A stretch of 48,138 nucleotides of DNA from CAYSFW01 sp050329935. Its GTDB lineage: Bacteria > Pseudomonadota > Gammaproteobacteria > UWMA-0217. Below, piece by piece: positions 1-7,859 of the stretch. The stretch covers positions 1 through 48,138 of the forward strand of contig JBHJOI010000038.1 in NCBI GenBank assembly GCA_050329935.1. The letters are read 5' to 3'. Both the position numbers and the translations under genes were made by a program. The notes beneath the pieces were generated by a model. It worked only from the letters and a program-made list of their open reading frames with translations, had not been told where the DNA came from and did not search any database. The number at the start of each line of letters is the position of its first letter. The first letter of the stretch is position 1.

Positions 1-320
1 AACGCCTGAATCTGCTGCTCGGTGCCGGGTTCCTGGTTGCCGAAATCGTTCGACGGGAACCCCAGCACGACCAGACCGCGCGGCGCGTACTCGCGGTACA
101 ACTTCTCGAGTCCCTCGTATTGGTGAGTGAAGCCGCATTTGCTCGCGGTGTTGACGATTAAAACGACCTTGTCTCGATAGGTCTCGCATAGGCGAACCGA
201 TTCGTCTTCGGCCAGAGTCCTGATCTCGTGATCGAGCAGTGGCGGGCAGGTCGCGGATCCCGCGGTTGCGTTCATGTTGAAGCTCATAGCGAGACAATAT
301 GTAATCAGTTTGAGTTTCAT
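1..320 (-). CDS. Glutathione peroxidase family protein, 3' end cut off by window edge
   Basis: The reading frame opens at the ATG complementary to 318-320 and runs off the left edge, leaving about 106 residues. The first ~20 residues (MKLKLITYCLAMSFNMNATA) look like a signal peptide, so the enzyme is probably periplasmic. The core NTASKCGF places the peroxidatic residue at Cys62 (a TGC codon, so not selenocysteine). The second family signature, GFPSNDFGNQEPG, follows near residues 87-99. Members reduce hydrogen peroxide or lipid hydroperoxides with thioredoxin or glutathione as reductant; the Cys form in bacteria usually prefers thioredoxin. The gene is divergent from the lipid-modification operon that starts at 444, and the two share a 123-bp intergenic region. 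The family is clear; the electron donor is unknown. Confidence 0.9.
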   Translation of the reverse strand, partial: MKLKLITYCLAMSFNMNATAGSATCPPLLDHEIRTLAEDESVRLCETYRDKVVLIVNTASKCGFTHQYEGLEKLYREYAPRGLVVLGFPSNDFGNQEPGTEQQIQA

Positions 321-380
321 TGGTCAATTCCGGGCGTTGATTCGCCGAATCTCAGCGAATATTGCGAAAGCTACGGTTAG

Positions 381-424
381 TGTATATGTTATGTACATGT
401 ACGAAAAGTTCTGTGTATCGACAT
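381..424 (+). promoter_or_regulatory. Candidate LitR/CarH-type operator (TGTA elements in 11-bp register)
   Basis: TGTATATGTTA (381-391) and TGTACATGTAC (392-402) are adjacent 11-mers that match at 8 of 11 positions. Another TGTA element, TGTATCGACAT, starts at 414, exactly two 11-bp steps further on. GTACATGTAC at 393-402 is also a perfect palindrome. Direct repeats of 11 bp with a TnTACA-like core are the known operator design of B12-dependent MerR-family photoregulators (CarH/LitR), and those regulators control similar lipid operons elsewhere. No regulator gene is in the window, so the assignment is inference. Confidence 0.4.
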
Positions 425-443
425 CAACCGGAGCGTCCCGAAA

Positions 444-1787
444 GTGAATTCGATCCCGAGCGTGCGTGTGGCGGTGGTCGGGTCGGGCATCTCCGGCTTG
501 GCGACGGCGTGGCTACTTCAGCAGCGATTCGACGTTACCTTGTTCGAGCGCAATGATTACCTGGGGGGTCATAGTCATACGGTAGAGGTCCAATCCGGTT
601 CGAGTCGCCTTGCAATCGATACGGGTTTCATGGTGTTCAACCGCCCGAATTACCCATTGCTTTCGGCCCTGTTCGACCACCTCGGCGTGGCGACATATCC
701 GACCGTGATGTCCTTTTCGGCTTCGATCAATGGCGGCGAACTGGAGTACGCCGGCACCAACCTCGACACGCTGTTCGCTCAGCGGCGAAATGTGCTGAGG
801 CCCCGTTACTGGGCGTTGTTGCGTGAAATCCTGCGCTTTAATCGCGAGGCCAGTGTGTCCTTGCGCGAACTCAGCGGCGGCGCGGCGTCGTTGGGTGATT
901 GGCTGGACCAACGGCAGTTTGGCGCCGACTTTCGCAACGATTACCTATTTCCCATGGCGGCCGCGATTTGGTCCTGCCCCAAGGCGCGAATGTCGGCTTT
1001 TCCGGCGCGAAGCTTTCTACGCTTTTTTCATAATCACGGTTTGATCAAGCTCCGCGATCGCCCGCAGTGGTGCACGTTGACCGGCGGCAGCCGAGCGTAC
1101 GTGGCTAAATTGCGCGCAGCATTTCGGGGCAGGGTCGTCACCGAAAACGCTGTCCACGCGGTGGCGCGGGATGCTCGTGGGGTCACGCTGACCTCGCGCG
1201 ATGGCGAGACACATGTGTTCGAACACGTGGTGCTTGCGTGTCATGCCGATGAGTCCCTGGCGCTATTGAGCGATGCCAGTCCTGACGAGCGCGCGGTGCT
1301 GGGTGCGTTTCGTTTTCAACCGAATCGGGTGTGGCTGCACCGCGATCCGGGCTTGATGCCGCGTCGCAGGAAAGTCTGGGCTTCGTGGAATTACCTGGAG
1401 CAGGCGCGGGATTCGGAGTGCTCGGCGGTGACGGTGACCTATTGGATGAACGCGCTTCAGGCACTCGATACGACCGATAACTATTTCGTCAGTCTCAATC
1501 CGCCGGTGCCACCGCGTGCCGACCTCGTCGAAGCCGTTATGACTTACGAGCACCCGGTCCTGGACGCCGGGGCCTTGCGGGCTCAACTTGAAATGGGTCG
1601 GCTGCAGGGTCGCGCGAACACTTGGTTCGCGGGCGCGTGGACTGGCTATGGCTTCCACGAAGACGGACTACGCAGTGGATTGGAAGTCGCGCATGCGCTG
1701 GGTGGTGTCTCGCCGCCGTGGGATCCGTCGGCGATCGTGGCCTCGCGCGCGCTCGTGGCTCGCGATGAGGTGTTGTCACTGGCATGA
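444..1787 (+). CDS. FAD-dependent amine-oxidase-fold oxidoreductase (COG2907 type) of a fatty-acid modification operon
   Basis: 447 residues from a GTG start, with GGAG at 430-433 upstream. The N-terminus carries the dinucleotide-binding motif VAVVGSGISGLATAW (about residues 9-23), followed by FERNDYLGGHSHTV, the usual FAD ribose/pyrophosphate region of amine-oxidase-fold flavoproteins. The C-terminal FAGAWTGYGFHEDGLRSG is the conserved second FAD-contact segment. Homologues sit beside cyclopropane-fatty-acid-synthase-like methyltransferases in many proteobacteria; the Rhodobacter sphaeroides UfaD/UfaM pair desaturates and methylates phospholipid acyl chains on the way to furan fatty acids. 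A lipid acyl-chain desaturase role is therefore plausible but inferred. The stop overlaps the next start (ATGA at 1784-1787), indicating translational coupling. It is not a carotenoid gene by context, although phytoene-desaturase-like folds look similar. Confidence 0.85.
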   Translation: MNSIPSVRVAVVGSGISGLATAWLLQQRFDVTLFERNDYLGGHSHTVEVQSGSSRLAIDTGFMVFNRPNYPLLSALFDHLGVATYPTVMSFSASINGGELEYAGTNLDTLFAQRRNVLRPRYWALLREILRFNREASVSLRELSGGAASLGDWLDQRQFGADFRNDYLFPMAAAIWSCPKARMSAFPARSFLRFFHNHGLIKLRDRPQWCTLTGGSRAYVAKLRAAFRGRVVTENAVHAVARDARGVTLTSRDGETHVFEHVVLACHADESLALLSDASPDERAVLGAFRFQPNRVWLHRDPGLMPRRRKVWASWNYLEQARDSECSAVTVTYWMNALQALDTTDNYFVSLNPPVPPRADLVEAVMTYEHPVLDAGALRAQLEMGRLQGRANTWFAGAWTGYGFHEDGLRSGLEVAHALGGVSPPWDPSAIVASRALVARDEVLSLA

Positions 1788-2551
1788 GCGCGGCGGGTGT
1801 CATTTATTCCAGCGAAGTCATGCATCGGCGGCTGTTTCCGGTGCGGTACCGATTCGTGTATCGCGTGTTCAGCTTGTTGCTGGACGTCGATCGGATCGAC
1901 GAACTGGCGGGTCAATCCGCATGGTTTTCACATAACCGCTGGAACGTCTTCAGCTTCCATGACGCTGATCATACCGGGCGGCCCGACGTCTCGCCGCGCG
2001 AGTGGGTCGATGCTGTGTTGCGTGACACGGGCTTGGACCCGTGCGGCGGGCGGGTGCGTTTACTCTGTTTTCCTCGGCTGCTGGGGTATGTTTTCAATCC
2101 CCTGTCGATCTGGTTCTGCGAAGACCGCGAACACCGTTTGGAGCTGGTGATTTGCGAGGTTCGCAACACGTTTGGTGAGCGGCACTGTTACCTGTTGAGC
2201 GGTTCATTCGACCGTCCGCTCGACTGGCCGGTGCGCGCTCGCCGCCCTAAAGCATTTCACGTCTCGCCATTTATCGGCATGGACGCCGAATACCATTTTC
2301 GCTTGTCACGACCCGCGCAGACGCTGCGGGTGTTGATCCATGAGCACGAGAATCACGCCCTGATGCTGGTCGCGGCGCAGACGGGCCATGCGAGGCCGTT
2401 CAATAGCTGGAACTTGTTTCGCGAGTTCCTGCGGACGCCGCTGATGACCTACAAGGTCGTGGCGGGCATCCACTGGGAGGCACTGAAGATCTGGTCGAAA
2501 GGCGCACGGTTCCACCCGAAGCCACCGGCGCCAAAGCAGGAGGTGATGTGA
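1784..2551 (+). CDS. DUF1365 family protein
   Basis: 255 residues. The start codon lies inside the ATGA overlap with the preceding flavoprotein gene, and the stop at 2549-2551 touches the cfa start. Recognisable family features are the N-terminal YSSEVMHRRLFPVRYRFVY, which gives the HxR-x-P pattern of DUF1365, and the central LLCFPRLLGYVFNPLSIWFC stretch. The biochemical function of the family is not established. Its repeated placement between a COG2907 flavoprotein and a Cfa-like methyltransferase suggests it handles the same lipid substrate. There is no signal peptide, and the protein is probably cytoplasmic or peripheral to the membrane. Family membership is confident; function is unknown. 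Confidence 0.85.
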   Translation: MSAAGVIYSSEVMHRRLFPVRYRFVYRVFSLLLDVDRIDELAGQSAWFSHNRWNVFSFHDADHTGRPDVSPREWVDAVLRDTGLDPCGGRVRLLCFPRLLGYVFNPLSIWFCEDREHRLELVICEVRNTFGERHCYLLSGSFDRPLDWPVRARRPKAFHVSPFIGMDAEYHFRLSRPAQTLRVLIHEHENHALMLVAAQTGHARPFNSWNLFREFLRTPLMTYKVVAGIHWEALKIWSKGARFHPKPPAPKQEVM

Positions 2552-3774
2552 TGAATGCTGAATCCCTGGCGCTTGATCGGCGCACCGGTTTCGGACCGGT
2601 GCCGCGACGTTGGCGCCGTTTGTTGGCGCGCCTGGATCGCCTGAGCGAGGGCAGCCTCGCGGTCACATTCCCCGGCGGGCGCGTGCTGAAGTACGTGGGG
2701 TGCCAGGGCGGCCCGCAGGGTGAGATCGCGCTCCAGCAACCGTTGCGCTTGTTGCGACGTCTTGCTGTGCGCGGCGATCTTGGGTTCGCCGAAAGCTACA
2801 TGGCGGGCGAATGGAGTAGCCCGGAGCTGGGCGATCTGCTGACTGTGCTGGCGCTGAACGAAAGTACGCTGAGCCAGCAGGCCAGTCGCAGTGGCGTGGT
2901 GCGGGCGTTGCTCAAGCTGCGCCATGCGCTGCGGCGAAACTCGTTACGCGGCAGCCGACGCAACATCGCGCACCACTACGACCTGGGCAACGATTTCTAC
3001 CAGCGCTGGCTCGACCCGTCGATGACGTATTCGGCCGCGGTGTTTTCGGCCACGGACGAATCCCTGGAGCGCGCGCAGCGTCGAAAGTATGAGCGCTTGC
3101 TCGATAGTCTCGACCCAAAACCGGGCGACCATATTCTCGAAATCGGTTGCGGTTGGGGCGGGTTCGCCGAGGTTGCCGCATCCTGGGGCATGCGCATCAC
3201 CGGGATCACGCTGTCGCAGGAGCAGTTGCGCTACGCCGTGGCGCGCGCCGAAGCGGGCGGTTACGCCGATCGGGTTGCGTTTAAGTTGCTTGATTACCGC
3301 GCACTGGAGGGTCAATTCGACCACGTCGTTTCGATCGAGATGTTCGAGGCGGTGGGGCGCGAATACTGGAGCGACTACTTCAAGATCCTCGCGCGGTGCC
3401 TCAAGCCGGGTGGACGCGCCGCGCTGCAGGTCATAACGATCGATGAGGCGCTATTCGAGGACTATGCGAGAAATCCCGGTGGCTTCATTCAAACCTACAT
3501 CTTTCCGGGTGGCATGCTGCCAACCCAGGCGCATCTGCACGAACTCGCGTGCAACGCGGGGTTGGCGCCTGAGACGCACGAGTTTTTCGGCGCGGATTAT
3601 GCGCGCACGCTGAACCATTGGCGGTCTGGCTTCGACACGGCCGTGGACTGGCTGCACGCGCACGGGTATGACGAGCGATTCCGCCGCATGTGGCGTTACT
3701 ACCTGGCGTTTTGCGAGGCCGGGTTTCGCGCGCGCCAGATCGACGTCGTCCGGATGTTGATCGAGAAGCCGTGA
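2551..3774 (+). CDS. cfa: Cyclopropane-fatty-acyl-phospholipid synthase family methyltransferase
   Basis: 407 residues from ATG 2551. AGGAGG at 2538-2543 is ideally placed for this start; a GTG three bases upstream is less likely. The SAM-binding motif ILEIGCGWGGFAEVAA lies near residues 195-210. It is preceded by the family motif NIAHHYDLGNDFY and the acyl-chain-facing MTYSAAVF region. SIEMFEAVG corresponds to the bicarbonate-binding stretch of E. coli Cfa. The enzyme transfers a methyl or methylene group from S-adenosylmethionine to the double bond of phospholipid acyl chains at the inner membrane. The length is slightly above E. coli Cfa (382). Given the COG2907 neighbour, the product could be a branched or furan-precursor fatty acid (UfaM-like) rather than a cyclopropane. 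Family certain, product not. Confidence 0.92.
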   Translation: MNAESLALDRRTGFGPVPRRWRRLLARLDRLSEGSLAVTFPGGRVLKYVGCQGGPQGEIALQQPLRLLRRLAVRGDLGFAESYMAGEWSSPELGDLLTVLALNESTLSQQASRSGVVRALLKLRHALRRNSLRGSRRNIAHHYDLGNDFYQRWLDPSMTYSAAVFSATDESLERAQRRKYERLLDSLDPKPGDHILEIGCGWGGFAEVAASWGMRITGITLSQEQLRYAVARAEAGGYADRVAFKLLDYRALEGQFDHVVSIEMFEAVGREYWSDYFKILARCLKPGGRAALQVITIDEALFEDYARNPGGFIQTYIFPGGMLPTQAHLHELACNAGLAPETHEFFGADYARTLNHWRSGFDTAVDWLHAHGYDERFRRMWRYYLAFCEAGFRARQIDVVRMLIEKP

Positions 3775-3786
3775 CGCTGTGACCTC

Positions 3787-5184
3787 TTGAACGCCGTCGC
3801 GCTCACTGTTCCGCGTTTGTTGGCCTACGGGTTACCCGCGGCGCCGTTGGCGCTGCTGGGGCTGCCGCTGTATGTCTACGTGCCGAGCTTCTATGCCGAG
3901 ACACTCGGCCTAAGTCTCGCTGGGGTCGGCGTGGTATTGCTCGTCGCGCGTCTGCTCGACGTGATTACCGATCCCGTGGTCGGTGTCTTGAGCGATCGTT
4001 GGCCTGGTCGCTACCGCCGCAAAGCAGTCATGGCGCTAGGCATACCGCTGTTACTCGTCGGGTTGGGGTTGTTGTTCCAACCCGCGCCGGGGTCCGGGCT
4101 GGTCGCGCTCGGGTTCGCCGCCGCGCTGACCTACCTGGGATGGACGCTCGTGTCCGTGCCGTATCACGCGTGGGGTGCGGAACTGGAGTGCGACTATCAT
4201 GCGCGTACCCGGCTTGCGTCGGTGCGAGAGCTGTTTGTTCTGGCCGGCACCTTGCTCGCGCTTGGAATCCCTACTTTGCTTGGGATCGCGGGCGACCGTG
4301 GCGCCACGCTGGGATTTTTCGGTAGCGCGCTGCCCTGGTTGTTACTGCCGGCAGCAGTGTTGGCGGCGCTACTGGTGCCCGAAGCCACGACGCACCCAGC
4401 CGAGCGCACGCCCTTTCGGCTGATCGCGGCTTGGCAAGGTGTGATCGCGAACCCCTCGATGCGCCGCCTGATGCCGGCGTACTTCATCAATGGCATCGCG
4501 AATGCGGTACCCGCGACCTTGTTTTTAATGTTCGTCTCGCAAGTCGTGCAGGCGGATGCCGCGGCAGGTTTGTTGCTGACGAGCTACTTCGTCGCCGCGA
4601 TCTTGGGTCTGCCGCTGTGGTGGTGGCTTGCCAAGCGTTTTGGCAAGCATCGCACTTGGAGTGGCGCGATGTTGTTCTGTGCGGCGGTGTTCGCCAGCGT
4701 GCCGTTCTTGGTAGGGCCTGGCGACGTAACCGTTTTCGCGATCATCTGCGTGCTGACCGGGTTCACGCTCGGTGCCGACGTCGCGCTGCCGGCCTCGATG
4801 CAGGCCGATGTGGTGGAGTCGGATGCGATGCGGACTCGGCAAAGTCGCGCGGCGATGCTGTTCGGACTATGGGGCATGCTGACGAAGCTCGCGCTCGCAC
4901 TGGCGGTTGGGGTGGTGTTTCCAGTGCTCGCGCTCGCCGGCTTCGACCCGCGCGGTGCCAATACGGGCAGTGGCTTGCTCGCGCTAACGTTGCTCTACAG
5001 CTTACTGCCGGTGCTAATCAAACTCGCCGCGATCGCGCTGATGTGGCGGTTCCCGCTCGACGCGTCGGCGCTCGAACGCCTGCGTCGATCCAGTTTCGAT
5101 GGAGACAGTTCCAATGGTTCGATTCAATTCGATATGGCTGCTCGTTCTGCTGCTAGCGACGGGGTGCGCGCAAATGCGCCCTGA
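3787..5184 (+). CDS. GPH/MelB-family (MFS) transporter
   Basis: 465 residues, rich in hydrophobic segments consistent with about 12 transmembrane helices. The early sequence LLDVITDPVVGVLSDR is the hallmark of the glycoside-pentoside-hexuronide:cation symporter group. TTG at 3787 is the only start available after the in-frame cfa stop at 3772-3774, and no convincing ribosome-binding site precedes it, so translation may depend on the upstream gene. In this operon type the transporter is unlikely to move sugars; export or flipping of a lipid precursor is a guess from context. The last 71 bp overlap the beginning of the lipoprotein gene. The MelB fold assignment is solid, the substrate unknown. 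Confidence 0.87.
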   Translation: MNAVALTVPRLLAYGLPAAPLALLGLPLYVYVPSFYAETLGLSLAGVGVVLLVARLLDVITDPVVGVLSDRWPGRYRRKAVMALGIPLLLVGLGLLFQPAPGSGLVALGFAAALTYLGWTLVSVPYHAWGAELECDYHARTRLASVRELFVLAGTLLALGIPTLLGIAGDRGATLGFFGSALPWLLLPAAVLAALLVPEATTHPAERTPFRLIAAWQGVIANPSMRRLMPAYFINGIANAVPATLFLMFVSQVVQADAAAGLLLTSYFVAAILGLPLWWWLAKRFGKHRTWSGAMLFCAAVFASVPFLVGPGDVTVFAIICVLTGFTLGADVALPASMQADVVESDAMRTRQSRAAMLFGLWGMLTKLALALAVGVVFPVLALAGFDPRGANTGSGLLALTLLYSLLPVLIKLAAIALMWRFPLDASALERLRRSSFDGDSSNGSIQFDMAARSAASDGVRANAP

Positions 5185-5650
5185 GGACTTTCGTGGAACG
5201 ACGCCTGTGTTCAAGATCGAGGACTATTTTCTTGGCCGAACCCGTGCCTGGGGTATCGTGCAGGATCGAGGCGGTAAACCTCGGCGCCAGTTCGTGGTCG
5301 ACATCAACGGGCAGTGGGAGCGCGATGAGTTTGTATTGTATGAAGATTTTACCTACCGCGACGGCGAGCGCAGTCAGCGCGTCTGGCGCATTCGTAAACT
5401 GGACGAACACCGCTACGAAGGGCGGGCCGAGGATGTGGCAGGCGTCGCCGTGGGCGAGGCGCATGGCTCCGCGCTCAACTGGCAATACGACTTGAACATC
5501 ACGGTCGATGGGCGCACCTGGAAAATCCATTTCAATGATTGGATGTTTCTCCAGCAGGACGGGGTACTTATCAATCGTGCGCTAATGTCTAAATTCGGTA
5601 TTCGGCTCGGCGAGGTCACGCTGTTTTTTCAGCGTGAGTCCGCTCCATGA
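5114..5650 (+). CDS. DUF3833 family lipoprotein
   Basis: Translation from ATG 5114 gives 178 residues; GGAG at 5101-5104 supports this start over the ATG at 5099. The N-terminus MVRFNSIWLLVLLLATGC ends in a lipobox (LATGC), so the protein should be a diacylglyceryl-modified lipoprotein, probably in the periplasm. The body has the DUF3833 pattern PEDFRGTTPVFKIEDYF and a later lipocalin-like run of strands (GRTWKIHFNDWMFLQQDGVL). The family often accompanies Cfa/DUF1365/chalcone-isomerase-like operons, where its role is undefined. The gene begins inside the transporter gene, and its last four bases (ATGA at 5647-5650) overlap the next gene. Confidence 0.82.
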   Translation: MVRFNSIWLLVLLLATGCAQMRPEDFRGTTPVFKIEDYFLGRTRAWGIVQDRGGKPRRQFVVDINGQWERDEFVLYEDFTYRDGERSQRVWRIRKLDEHRYEGRAEDVAGVAVGEAHGSALNWQYDLNITVDGRTWKIHFNDWMFLQQDGVLINRALMSKFGIRLGEVTLFFQRESAP

Positions 5651-6201
5651 CGGGCTGGTGGCGAGTGATTGTTTTTCTGCTGCTGGCCGGTGACCTGTAC
5701 GCGCGTTCAGGGTTTCCCCCGACGATCGATCACGACGGGCAGCCACTGCCGCTACAAGGCGCAGGAACTGCCTACTACCTCGGGGTGATCGCAGTCTATG
5801 ACGCCGCTTTATATGCCGCCACCGAGGTCACGCCCGAGGGCTATCTGGTCGACGGACAATGCCTCGCGATACGTTACAAGAAGCCGATCAAGCGTAGTGA
5901 TTTCGTGCGCGCGGCAGAGACGATTCTCGAGCGGCAGCATTCGCAAGCGGTGCTCGCGGATTTTCGTACCGAACTCGATCGCCTGCACTTCGGTTACACC
6001 GACGTCGAGCCTGGTGATGAGTATCGGCTCTGTTACCGCGCGCCCGCGGGCTTGGCACTGGCGTTCAATGGTGCCGAGGTCATTCGGGTCGGCGGCGAGG
6101 GCTTTGCCCGTCTATATTTCGGGATTTGGTTGGGCCAGCGTTCGTTGTCGGACGACTTGCGTGAGTCGCTGCTCGGTGGCGCGGTGCGGCCGCGCGGTTA
6201 A
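5647..6201 (+). CDS. Chalcone-isomerase-like domain protein
   Basis: 184 residues with an N-terminal signal peptide (MTGWWRVIVFLLLAGDLYA). The mature part starts with a FPPTIDHDGQPLPLQGAG segment, then YYLGVIAVYDAALYA and a C-terminal GEGFARLYFGIWLG, which is the arrangement seen in bacterial chalcone-isomerase-like proteins. These fold like fatty-acid-binding or chalcone isomerase proteins, and the bacterial ones usually lack isomerase activity. A periplasmic lipid- or fatty-acid-binding role in this operon is inferred. It is the last gene of the operon, and the start is in an ATGA overlap. No U-tract terminator was seen directly after it. Confidence 0.8.
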   Translation: MTGWWRVIVFLLLAGDLYARSGFPPTIDHDGQPLPLQGAGTAYYLGVIAVYDAALYAATEVTPEGYLVDGQCLAIRYKKPIKRSDFVRAAETILERQHSQAVLADFRTELDRLHFGYTDVEPGDEYRLCYRAPAGLALAFNGAEVIRVGGEGFARLYFGIWLGQRSLSDDLRESLLGGAVRPRG

Positions 6202-6323
6202 TTGCTTTCCACGGTCGATGGGCCGTTCGTCAGATCGTCGTGTGACTTGCTTGCCCAGTCGCCTAGAGTGTCTCAATTTCGCAACCTGCATCGCAAAATC
6301 AACCCTTTTATCTGTCAGGCATG

Positions 6324-6352
6324 TTGTGTCGATACAACAATTGTTCTATATA
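6324..6352 (+). promoter_or_regulatory. Candidate promoter with embedded palindromes
   Basis: TTGTGT (6324-6329) and TATATA (6347-6352) are spaced by 17 bp and could form a sigma-70 promoter for the small gene at 6382. The near-palindrome TTGTGTCGATACAA (6324-6337) and the perfect palindrome AACAATTGTT (6336-6345) overlap the -35 and spacer, where a repressor would sit. The decamer TGTATCGACA, seen upstream of two other genes, is present here on the minus strand at 6327-6336. Confidence 0.4.
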
Positions 6353-6381
6353 TGACATAACTGAACTCAAATCGATCTGTC

Positions 6382-6579
6382 ATGTACCTGAACGCGGAAG
6401 CCTACGAAGTAGAACTCATGGATCATCTCGATGGGGAGAGCCATCGCTCGATGCTCGCTGATCACGCCGCGCGCCTCGCCTTTCCGGTCATCCAATACCA
6501 AACCTTTGGTGAGCAAGCGAGTAACGCCGAGGCCGCCACGGACGATGCCTGCGATCCAGACGAATTTCTCGGATTCTGA
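6382..6579 (+). CDS. Small acidic hypothetical protein
   Basis: 65 residues, acidic, with no transmembrane segment or recognised domain. The first half is MYLNAEAYEVELMDHLDG and the end is DDACDPDEFLGF. The frame is plausible because codon choice resembles neighbouring genes (mostly G or C in third position) and a reasonable promoter lies just upstream at 6324-6352. Against it, there is no clear ribosome-binding site and I know no homologue. It sits alone between the lipid operon and the convergent pdxB gene. It could encode a stress-related small protein or be a chance open frame; about even odds. Confidence 0.45.
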   Translation: MYLNAEAYEVELMDHLDGESHRSMLADHAARLAFPVIQYQTFGEQASNAEAATDDACDPDEFLGF

Positions 6580-6616
6580 CTCCTCCTGCGCGGCGGCCTG
6601 CCGGGTCGCGACTCTT

Positions 6617-7768
6617 CTAAGTTTCCGGCTGGAATCCTAGCCTGAGCAACCGCGCTCGTAGCGCCGAATCGTTTGGATCGAGTCGTACCCTGTAGGCGCC
6701 GAATTCGCGTCGTACCGGGTACTCCTTGCGCTGGCGGTCGAATTCCGGTCCACGCGCCGATTCGGGCAGAGATGCGATTGCGCGTAATGCTCGATCATCA
6801 CGGCCAATGTCGTAGACACGCCGAACCGCGAAGTCGATCGCGTTCATCCCCGGGGCGCGAGGGTTAGTCAGGTCGATGGTCGCGTCGGCCAGCTCGGGTA
6901 GAACCTGCGTCGCGGTCCAGTCCGGCTGAACGCCCAGCCAATCGCACAACGCACGATGGATCATCGCGGTTCCCCGCACCCGGCCGTCGAGGCTGTAACC
7001 CGCGATATGCGGGGTCGCGAGCGCGCACAGCCGCATCAGCTCCAAATCGATCACCGGTTCACCTTCCCAGCAATCCAGCAACGCAATGCAGCCTTGCCGT
7101 GACAGATTTTCGCGCAGGGCAACGTTGTCGACCACCGCGCCGCGAGCCGCGTTGAGCAGAATGGTGCCGGGCCGCAGTTCGGCGAGGCGCGCACGGTCCA
7201 GCAAGTGATGGGTGGGGTATGGGCCGTCGCACGTGAGCGGCACGTGCAGCGTCACGACATCGCAAGCGAGCGCGGTCGCGAGGTCGATGAAGTGCTCGGC
7301 GTCGGGCTCGCGCGCCGCCCGGGGCGGGTCATTGATCAGGCAGTTCATCCCGAGCGCCTGCAATCGATCGCGCACGCGCGAACCCACGTTGCCGCAACCG
7401 ACAATGCCGACAGTCATGCCCTCCAGCGCGCGGCCGGTATGGCGTGCGGCGTGTAGCAGCGCGGCAACCACCCATTCGGCGGCGGGCACGGCATTGCAGC
7501 CCGGTGCGGTCGCCCAGGGGATCGCACGCTCTGCCAGGTAGTCGCGATCGATGTGGTCGAAACCGATGGTCGCCGAGGCTACGAACCGCACCGGGGTGCC
7601 GTGCAGTAACGCCGCGTCGACGCGGGTCACCGAGCGCACTAGCAGCACGTCGGCTTGGGCGAGATCGGCGCGGCACAGACGTCTGCCCGGGCGTGTCGTG
7701 ACCTTGCCGAGCCCGCCAAAGGCCTCGCGTACGTACGGGATATTTTCGTCGGCGACGATGTTCAGCAT
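6617..7768 (-). CDS. pdxB: Erythronate-4-phosphate dehydrogenase
   Basis: 383 residues, close to the E. coli enzyme (378). This is a D-2-hydroxyacid dehydrogenase fold: the Rossmann motif GIVGCGNVGSRV lies at about residues 124-135. The catalytic triad is visible as Arg in NAARGAVVDN, Glu in CWEGEPVID and His in ATPHIAGYSLDG. The N-terminal NIVADENIPYVREAFGGLG and the SATIGFDHID segment are specific to PdxB. The enzyme oxidises 4-phosphoerythronate in the DXP-dependent pyridoxal-5'-phosphate pathway in the cytoplasm. PLP is the cofactor of the glycogen phosphorylase further right, but no operon links them. It is transcribed separately from the permease gene upstream (91-bp gap). Confidence 0.93.
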   Translation of the reverse strand: MLNIVADENIPYVREAFGGLGKVTTRPGRRLCRADLAQADVLLVRSVTRVDAALLHGTPVRFVASATIGFDHIDRDYLAERAIPWATAPGCNAVPAAEWVVAALLHAARHTGRALEGMTVGIVGCGNVGSRVRDRLQALGMNCLINDPPRAAREPDAEHFIDLATALACDVVTLHVPLTCDGPYPTHHLLDRARLAELRPGTILLNAARGAVVDNVALRENLSRQGCIALLDCWEGEPVIDLELMRLCALATPHIAGYSLDGRVRGTAMIHRALCDWLGVQPDWTATQVLPELADATIDLTNPRAPGMNAIDFAVRRVYDIGRDDRALRAIASLPESARGPEFDRQRKEYPVRREFGAYRVRLDPNDSALRARLLRLGFQPET

Positions 7769-7859
7769 GGGCGCGGTTTCGGACGATGATCAGGGTGGAT
7801 TGAGTCGCGCTGAAGCGGGTAAAACCGCCGAGATTGACGAGTGTCGTCGCGGCTGTCAA

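Noticed and set aside
130..150. Selenocysteine in the glutathione peroxidase
   Set aside because: The peroxidatic codon is TGC (Cys62), not TGA, so no SECIS element is needed.
4431..5156. 241-codon frame inside the MelB-like transporter gene
   Set aside because: Arg/Ala/Gly-rich, no family features; out-of-frame shadow of the transporter.
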